From Neovahlkampfia damariscottae (Eukaryota > Heterolobosea > Selenaionea > Neovahlkampfiida > Neovahlkampfiidae): DNA of 64,000 nt. The position numbers and the translations under genes are program-made. Positions within the stretch are counted from its first letter, which is position 1. The number at the start of each line of letters is the position of its first letter. The notes beneath the pieces are model-generated. The model did no database searches and had not been told where the DNA came from. It was given only the letters and a program-made list of their open reading frames with translations. The stretch spans positions 57,342 to 121,341 of the forward strand of contig JABLTG010000038.1 of assembly GCA_016618085.1 (NCBI GenBank), given 5' to 3'. Positions 59,021 to 64,000 of this stretch are shown here, one piece after another.

Positions 59021-61300
59021 ATGTTAGTTGAAGTTGATGATGATGATTTTACAACAATTCTCACAGGAACAACGCCAAATGAAAAATTAGAACAAAAAGA
59101 AAAACCAGAAAAAAAAGAAAAAAAAAAAAGTTTCTTTGCAAAAAAAAAACTTTCGTTTGTGAAACAAAACCCACCTGTAACCGAAGCATCAGTAACAAAA
59201 GAACCAAAAGAGGAACAAGAAAAGGAAACATCACCATTCATGTCAGCTCCAGTTGAAAAATTTCCACAAACAAATCTATCAGCTTCAGAAAAAAAACCTC
59301 TACCAACACCACCTCCAAAAACGACTGTAAAAAAAAACGAATTAACTAAAAGTAATAAACCTCCTGCTCCTTCAAAACCAAAACCGGAACGTGGAAACAA
59401 ACCACCACCACCAAAAAAACCAAAACCACAAAGAAAACCAACGATTAAAAACATAAATACTCAAGAAAAAGCAAGTAAATTTGAAGATGCTCCTGATCTG
59501 TTTGAAGAAGAAAAAAAAATCTTACCTCCAAAAACGGAAACTACATTAAAACAACCACAAAGAAGACAATCAGAAGGCGTCATCAAAGAAGGAGAAGATG
59601 TTTTATTTTTTAGTATTCTTTCAAAATCAGGAACGGATTTAGTTGAACCAAAAACTCAAAATAATGAACAAAATGTTAAACATGAAAAACAAGAACCTTC
59701 TCCATTAATTCAAACCACATCTTCAAAAAAATTTGAATCACCAGGAACACCTAAATCAGCACAAACACCAAAATCTTCAAAATTTGCAAACGCTGATACT
59801 ATAATTATTCAACCTGAAGAGTTGAAAAAAAAACCATCTGTTTGGGAAATGAAAGATTCAGAAATCAATCCAGATGAAGTTGAAATTTCAGGACCAATGG
59901 ACTTTAAACATCTTGTTCATGTTTCAGCTGGAACAGATTCAGAAGGTATATCAAAATTGCAAAATCAAGTGAATGAAGAAAAAGATGTATTACTTCCAAA
60001 TAAATCAAAACCTGACACAAAAAAACAATTACCAACACCAAAACAACCAGTACAGACACCAGTCAAACCTATATCAGTTATTCCTTCTGTAAAACCGGTC
60101 AAATTGAACATATCAGAACCTACTAATGTAACACATGATATGCATGCTGGTTTAGACACCAATAATGCAATTGGACTATCTGGTTTACCAAAGGAATGGG
60201 AAGAAATATGGTTGAAAAATCTAGAAGACGAAAGAACAAAATTGATGGAGCAAAAAGAAAATGAAAGAAACAAAGGAAAATTCAAATTTGAATATAATGT
60301 CTTAATTCTTGGTTCCAGTGAATCTGGTAAATCAACCATTTTAAATCATATTAGAATGTGTTCAGGTATTTCTGATAAACTAAATGGAAGAATTTTCTAT
60401 TCAAACCCAAAAGATGATTTGACATTTGAAGGAAAAGAGTTGTTGGTTTACAAAAGATTCATTGATGAAAATGTTTTTAATACAACTGTAGCATGTTTAA
60501 AAGTTATCAAAGAAAATGGATCAGAATTTATCTACCCTGATAATGCAGTTTTTGCTGAGAAATTATTGGTGGAAAAATTTTCACTTTTTGATGATGGTTC
60601 ATTCACAGAAAAATTAGTCAAATCTTTATCTTTGATTTGGAAAGAACCAATAATGAAAGAAACATTATTTAATTCACAAGATGTTGATTTCTGTATTTCA
60701 GATGGTGTCAAATTTCTCGTTCAACCTGAAAATATCTTAAGATATTCATCAAGACATCCTGAATTAATTCAAGAAGATGTCCTCCATGTTTATAGAAAAA
60801 CCAATGTTCTTTCAAGAACTAAATTTGAATTTGATGATTCAACCATACAATTCTTTGATGTTGATGGAAAAGTTTTCAATCAAATTTCAAAATCAGAAAA
60901 GTTGATTTCAAAGTCAAACGGTAAATTAGTGATTTATGTAATTTCACTTTCCGAGTATAATCAAGCATCAACATCAAATGAAAAAAAAACTAAATTTCAA
61001 GATTCACTCGCTTTATTTGAAAAATTAACGACAATGAAATGTTTACAAGATATTCCTTGGTTGATTATTTTCAACAAATCAGATATGTTCCAAGAAAAAA
61101 TTGATCGATTTGGATTGAAATTTTATTTTAATGATTTTGATGAAGATATTGAAAAACCGATTGAATATATTACTAGACAATATTTATCAAAAGTAAAACA
61201 TTTAGATCATGAATACGATATTATTTCAGCATTTGAACAAAATTCAATTGTCAAAGTGATCAAGAGAATGGAAGAAAAATTAAAATTGGATTCTTTTTAA
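59021..61300 (+). CDS. G-alpha-like GTPase with long disordered N-terminus
   Basis: Intronless, 759 aa. Residues 1-420 are low-complexity: Lys/Glu-rich, then Pro/Lys-rich (KPPAPSKPKPERGNKPPPPK, an SH3-ligand-like stretch). Residues about 425-759 are a G-alpha-like GTPase closely related to the gene at 51.1 kb: P-loop LGSSESGKST, DVLHVYRKTNVLSRTKFEF, switch II DVDGKVFNQ, nucleotide motif FNKSD, terminal SAFEQNSIV. Both the Gly and Gln of the canonical DVGGQ are replaced, and the C-terminus is short. The lack of all five introns found in its sister gene suggests origin by retroposition or intron loss. TAA stop. Confidence 0.88.
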   Translation: MLVEVDDDDFTTILTGTTPNEKLEQKEKPEKKEKKKSFFAKKKLSFVKQNPPVTEASVTKEPKEEQEKETSPFMSAPVEKFPQTNLSASEKKPLPTPPPKTTVKKNELTKSNKPPAPSKPKPERGNKPPPPKKPKPQRKPTIKNINTQEKASKFEDAPDLFEEEKKILPPKTETTLKQPQRRQSEGVIKEGEDVLFFSILSKSGTDLVEPKTQNNEQNVKHEKQEPSPLIQTTSSKKFESPGTPKSAQTPKSSKFANADTIIIQPEELKKKPSVWEMKDSEINPDEVEISGPMDFKHLVHVSAGTDSEGISKLQNQVNEEKDVLLPNKSKPDTKKQLPTPKQPVQTPVKPISVIPSVKPVKLNISEPTNVTHDMHAGLDTNNAIGLSGLPKEWEEIWLKNLEDERTKLMEQKENERNKGKFKFEYNVLILGSSESGKSTILNHIRMCSGISDKLNGRIFYSNPKDDLTFEGKELLVYKRFIDENVFNTTVACLKVIKENGSEFIYPDNAVFAEKLLVEKFSLFDDGSFTEKLVKSLSLIWKEPIMKETLFNSQDVDFCISDGVKFLVQPENILRYSSRHPELIQEDVLHVYRKTNVLSRTKFEFDDSTIQFFDVDGKVFNQISKSEKLISKSNGKLVIYVISLSEYNQASTSNEKKTKFQDSLALFEKLTTMKCLQDIPWLIIFNKSDMFQEKIDRFGLKFYFNDFDEDIEKPIEYITRQYLSKVKHLDHEYDIISAFEQNSIVKVIKRMEEKLKLDSF

Positions 61301-61685
61301 ATTTCAACTGTTTGAACGTAAAATAAATTATTATTTTTTATCCAATCATCTTCACTTCGTTTTTTGTTGTGTTATTGGTGCACCTTTTAATATTTCAATA
61401 AGACTCCTATGTAATTAGTCACGTTATAGGAATAAACCATGGTTTTCAACTTGAAGTATAGCATTTCAACTGACTAAGTCGTGTTTTTCCTACTAACAGG
61501 ACTTTATTCCAACCAAGTGGTGTTACTCCAACTGAGTCATGTTATTCCTACTAAGTAATATTTCAACTAAATGAGTCACATTACTTTTACTGAGGTATGG
61601 CACAGAAAATAAGTCATTTGTTTAATATTAATTTCAATTCAAAAAATTAAAAATTTTACAAATTATTGAGTGAGTAATCTTTTTA
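61301..61685. other. Spacer with promoter-like motif and element left arm
   Basis: A TCCAATCATC element on the forward strand at 61341-61350 has no start codon soon after it; the inverted-repeat element begins 50 nt downstream. Degenerate tandem units follow to about 61600. Confidence 0.5.
61400..61548 (+). repeat. Left arm of the inverted repeat
   Basis: Starts AAGACTCCTATGTAATTAG and ends CATGTTATTCC; near-identical inverted copy at the right arm. Confidence 0.8.
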
Positions 61686-62098
61686 TTAAATGTTTTCTTT
61701 TTTTATTTGGACATCAAAAACAATTGGGTTTCCACACCCATGACATTCATCTTCTACTATCAATGTATTTCCTTCTAACATCCAATAACAGTTGTTACCA
61801 TAGCATTTTTTACTGCAATAAATCATATCATCAGGAAATGCCCATTCTTCACCGCATTTACATGAAAATTTGACATCATCAACCATTTTTATTTTAAACA
61901 ATGAATTTACAGATTTATGACAAGCTGGGCATTCTTTCGTTTCTTTTGGTTTTTTAGTTTTAGTTTCTTTTTTAGCTTCTGTTTTTTCTTTCTCTTGTGT
62001 TTTTTCATATTTTTTCTTTTTTTTTGAAATTTCAATTGTTTCTTCTGAATTTCTTTTGATTTTTCCCTTTTTTTTTGATCTTTCTCTTGAGTAAACAT
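61686..62098 (-). CDS. Lysine-rich zinc-ribbon protein with apparent frameshift
   Basis: An ATG at 62098 follows a textbook element (ACCAATCAAATTAA) and opens a lysine-rich frame. The recognisable C-terminal part (ECPACHKSVNSLFKIK, FSCKCGEEWAFPDD, YCSKKCYGNNCYW, DECHGCGNP) is in another frame with three pairs of cysteines suited to zinc. No GT-AG intron can join them. One extra A in the A9 run near 62066 would put the two in register. Either there is an indel (error, allele or mutation), or translation begins at the ATG at 61886 and gives only 66 aa. Function unknown. Confidence 0.5.
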
Positions 62099-62455
62099 TT
62101 AATTTGATTGGTTTCGATTTGAAACTAAGCTATGAAAACAACTTTAAGTCATGTAAAAAATAAAAATAGCACTACTTATTTATTAAAAATACTTATTAGG
62201 AAAAACATTCTTATCGTGAGACTAATTGCACAGGAGTCTTTTTGAATAAACTATCACTTTTTAGATTTTTTGAACCAACAGCATCAATTTATAAAAATGC
62301 TCAATAAATTTTTAATTTCTGGAGAAATTATGTTTCAATTGAAAGTGTCGCGTTTCATCTTGAAGTGTCCTGTTACCCATAAAAGGGCGACTTTTCTTCA
62401 TTATCGTGACTTGGTAAGAGTAACACGACTTAGTTGGTTGAAACGCTACTTAGTT

Positions 62456-62604
62456 GGAATAACATGACTCAGTTGGAGTAACACCACTTGGTTGGAATAA
62501 AGTCCTGTTAGTAGGAAAAACACGACTTAGTCAGTTGAAATGCTATACTTCAAGTTGAAAACCATGATTTATTCCTATAACGTGACTAATTACATAGGAG
62601 TCTT
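62456..62604 (-). repeat. Right arm of the inverted repeat
   Basis: Reverse-strand reading starts AAGACTCCTATGTAATTAG; one mismatch to the left arm over about 149 nt. Confidence 0.8.
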
Positions 62605-62687
62605 AATCAAACCAAATTCTATCTACAAGGTTCTTATCAAAGAATCTCGAAATTTCAAAATAGTCTCCAGAGGAAAATTTGTCGTCA

Positions 62688-63153
62688 ATGAATCTGAAAC
62701 TGAAGGATCAACACTCAGATGAATTAGAGTTTTCTGATTTTCTGATTGAAAGATCTTTAACACCCAAATTTTGGTTTCAGTCAATGGAACCCCATCCAAG
62801 AAACATTTATGGAAAACTAATATCCTTTTTATTAAAAAATGGAAATGTTCCATTGAACAAAGAAGAATGCTCTGAATTATCAATGTCAGAATTTGATTCA
62901 AAAAAAAATTGAGTCAACTGTTTACAGAAATGATATTACTTTTACTATTGTCGAAAATAATAAATTCTGTCTGTCAAATTCTTTCATTGATCAATATTTC
63001 TATGAAGAGAAACCTGGAATTTACAAGTTAAGCATACAAAATTGTTTTCTCAACTACAGAAAAAAAATGGAAGAATCTCACCAGAGAAAAATGAATTTGT
63101 TGAAAGAAATTGAAACTTCCATTATGTATTTTGAACAGATAAATCACCAATAA
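62688..63153 (+). CDS. Hypothetical protein of 140 aa
   Basis: Two exons (62688-62884, 62928-63153) joined by a 43-nt intron with GTCAG donor and TTTACAG acceptor; the frame is kept. Seen: FSDFLIERSLTPKFWFQSM, NIYGKLISFLLKNGNVPLN, DITFTIVENNKFCLSNSFI and a C-terminal coiled-coil-like helix with MEESHQRKMNLLKEIE. No family recognised. It has no nearby CCAAT element; the only forward one is at 61341, on the far side of the inverted-repeat element. An insertion may therefore have separated the gene from its promoter. Confidence 0.5.
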
Positions 63154-63229
63154 ACAGATGTATACTTGTCCAATAATACCAAACGACCAATGAAATCATT
63201 TTCTAAAAATAAAAACAGAAAAGAAAGAG

Positions 63230-63829
63230 ATGACAACAAACAAAGCTGATTTTGAAGCTTCTTATGAATACATTTCTAAACAACTAGATAATTTAGATAA
63301 AAGATTATTCTATCATGGAAAACATCACACCATTGATGATGTACTTCCTTGTGCAATTTTTTTATGCAAGGAAGAGAATTTAAGTGAAGCTGACACTCTT
63401 TTAGTAAAAACAGCTGCATTGTACCACGATGTTGGTTTCTTGGATCAATATGAAAAAAATGAACCACAAGGTTGTCAATGGGCACAAAAGTCTCTTCCAA
63501 AATTTGGATATTCCAAAGAACAAATTGAACAAATTTGTATCATCATTATGGCAACTCAATTACCACAATCACCAAAAAATCACTTGAGTGAAGTCATGTG
63601 TGATGCTGATCTTGGTCATTTAGGCTCAAACAAATACTTTTTAAGAGCAGAATCACTTAGATTGGAATTAGAATCAATGAATGAAAAAGAAATTGATTTG
63701 AAAGCATGGAATAATGGAAATATTAAATTTTTAGAAAATCATAAATATTTCACAAAATCAGCAAACAAACATTTCAAAAGTATCAAAGAATCATGGATTG
63801 AAAAAGTTAAAAAGTTAAATCAAAATTAA
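63230..63829 (+). CDS. HD-domain metal-dependent phosphohydrolase
   Basis: Single exon, 199 aa. The HD superfamily residues are H in FYHGKHHTIDDV, HD in ALYHDVGF, and D in CDADLGHLG. This is the pattern of small cytosolic HD hydrolases acting on nucleotides or cyclic nucleotides; the substrate is unknown. A cyclic-nucleotide role would fit the cyclase 5 kb upstream but is speculation. The element ACCAATGAAA is at 63186-63195, 35 nt before the ATG. Confidence 0.85.
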   Translation: MTTNKADFEASYEYISKQLDNLDKRLFYHGKHHTIDDVLPCAIFLCKEENLSEADTLLVKTAALYHDVGFLDQYEKNEPQGCQWAQKSLPKFGYSKEQIEQICIIIMATQLPQSPKNHLSEVMCDADLGHLGSNKYFLRAESLRLELESMNEKEIDLKAWNNGNIKFLENHKYFTKSANKHFKSIKESWIEKVKKLNQN

Positions 63830-64000
63830 ATCCTTTTTTTTTAAGATGAGAGTAATCTAATTGATTGATATAAAAAAACTTTGAGTTGGACGAAGATAAT
63901 CTCAATGAACATCAAAAACAACTTTCAAAAATGTGATTGGATTTATTAAATGTTGGAAAAGAAATATGAATTTTTTTTTATCAACGATTAAATGTTCCCA
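63830..64000. other. Right-edge non-coding region
   Basis: No coding region. A reverse-strand TCCAATCACA near 63936-63945 may belong to a gene transcribed leftward, but only a 22-codon frame follows it. Confidence 0.35.

Larger units (their letters stand above)
61400..62604. mobile_element. Inverted-repeat element enclosing a zinc-ribbon gene (MITE-like)
   Basis: Arms of about 149 nt at 61400-61548 and 62456-62604 are inverted copies with a single mismatch seen by eye (AAACCATGG against AAATCATGG), and similarity fades gradually further in. The arms are themselves made of degenerate units of about 22 nt around ACTAAGTCGTGTTATTCC. A possible 3-bp duplication (AAT) flanks the element. A partial third copy of the outer end lies near 62216-62240. 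No transposase inside; a non-autonomous element with a captured gene is the simplest reading. Confidence 0.6.

Noticed and set aside
62885-62927. Frameshift in an A8 run of the 140-aa gene
   Set aside because: A 43-nt GT-AG intron joins the two frames cleanly, so no indel is needed.

Overview
This is a gene-dense, strongly AT-rich stretch of a eukaryotic nuclear genome from a unicellular organism (a protist). The evidence is a 5S rRNA gene, spliceosomal GT-AG introns, exocyst, dyskerin, SLU7, SMG9, E2/E3 ubiquitin enzymes, a UBE2S-type tail and prenylated Rho, together with mitochondrial beta-oxidation-type enzymes. The genetic code is standard, with TAA the dominant stop and TGA used as a stop. 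I cannot name the species. An AT-rich amoeboid or flagellate protist with heterotrimeric G-protein signalling and aerobic mitochondria is my inference, not something the sequence proves.

Gene architecture is unusual and consistent across the window. Nearly all introns are 27-45 nt, many with a TAAC/CTAAC-like branch site shortly before the acceptor. Several genes have micro-exons of 3, 7, 8, 20 or 21 nt. A motif close to TCCAATCAAAA lies from a few to about 40 nt upstream of most start codons, or even contains the ATG. Three convergent gene pairs interlock their stop codons in a single TTAA.

Layout. From 0.35 to 9.3 kb: SEC10, a Rho GTPase, a CBS-domain protein, a short possibly mitochondrial protein, SMG9, an otubain, a Nudix hydrolase and an enoyl-CoA hydratase (AUH type). 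From 9.5 to 21.2 kb: a secreted intradiol-dioxygenase-like protein, 5S rRNA, DeoC, a GST, an RGS protein with two START-like domains, an acyl-CoA dehydrogenase, an S1/P1 nuclease, a type I membrane protein, an AFG1/ZapE ATPase and a sideroflexin. From 21.4 to 24.1 kb: a UBE2S-like E2, a Hakai-like E3 and a CDF metal transporter. From 24.8 to 31.8 kb: four tandem RGS-START paralogues. From 31.9 to 37.2 kb: a second CDF (ZnT9-like), an EF-hand protein, SLU7, a methyltransferase and a membrane-anchored DABB protein. From 37.35 to 40.18 kb: a decayed DNA transposon with inverted termini. From 40.2 to 51.0 kb: a ZNFX1-like helicase, a small unknown gene, a GATA factor, a large helical unknown and dyskerin/CBF5. 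From 51.1 to 61.3 kb: two divergent G-alpha-like genes flanking a kinase-AAA-GAF-adenylate cyclase fusion and a TPR protein. From 61.4 to 62.6 kb: a near-perfect inverted-repeat element enclosing a zinc-ribbon gene. From 62.7 to 63.8 kb: a small unknown gene and an HD-domain hydrolase.

Taken together, five RGS-START proteins (predicted lipid-binding regulators of G-alpha), two G-alpha-like proteins with altered catalytic residues and a kinase/cyclase fusion sit within about 50 kb. That signalling set is the most promising novel system here.
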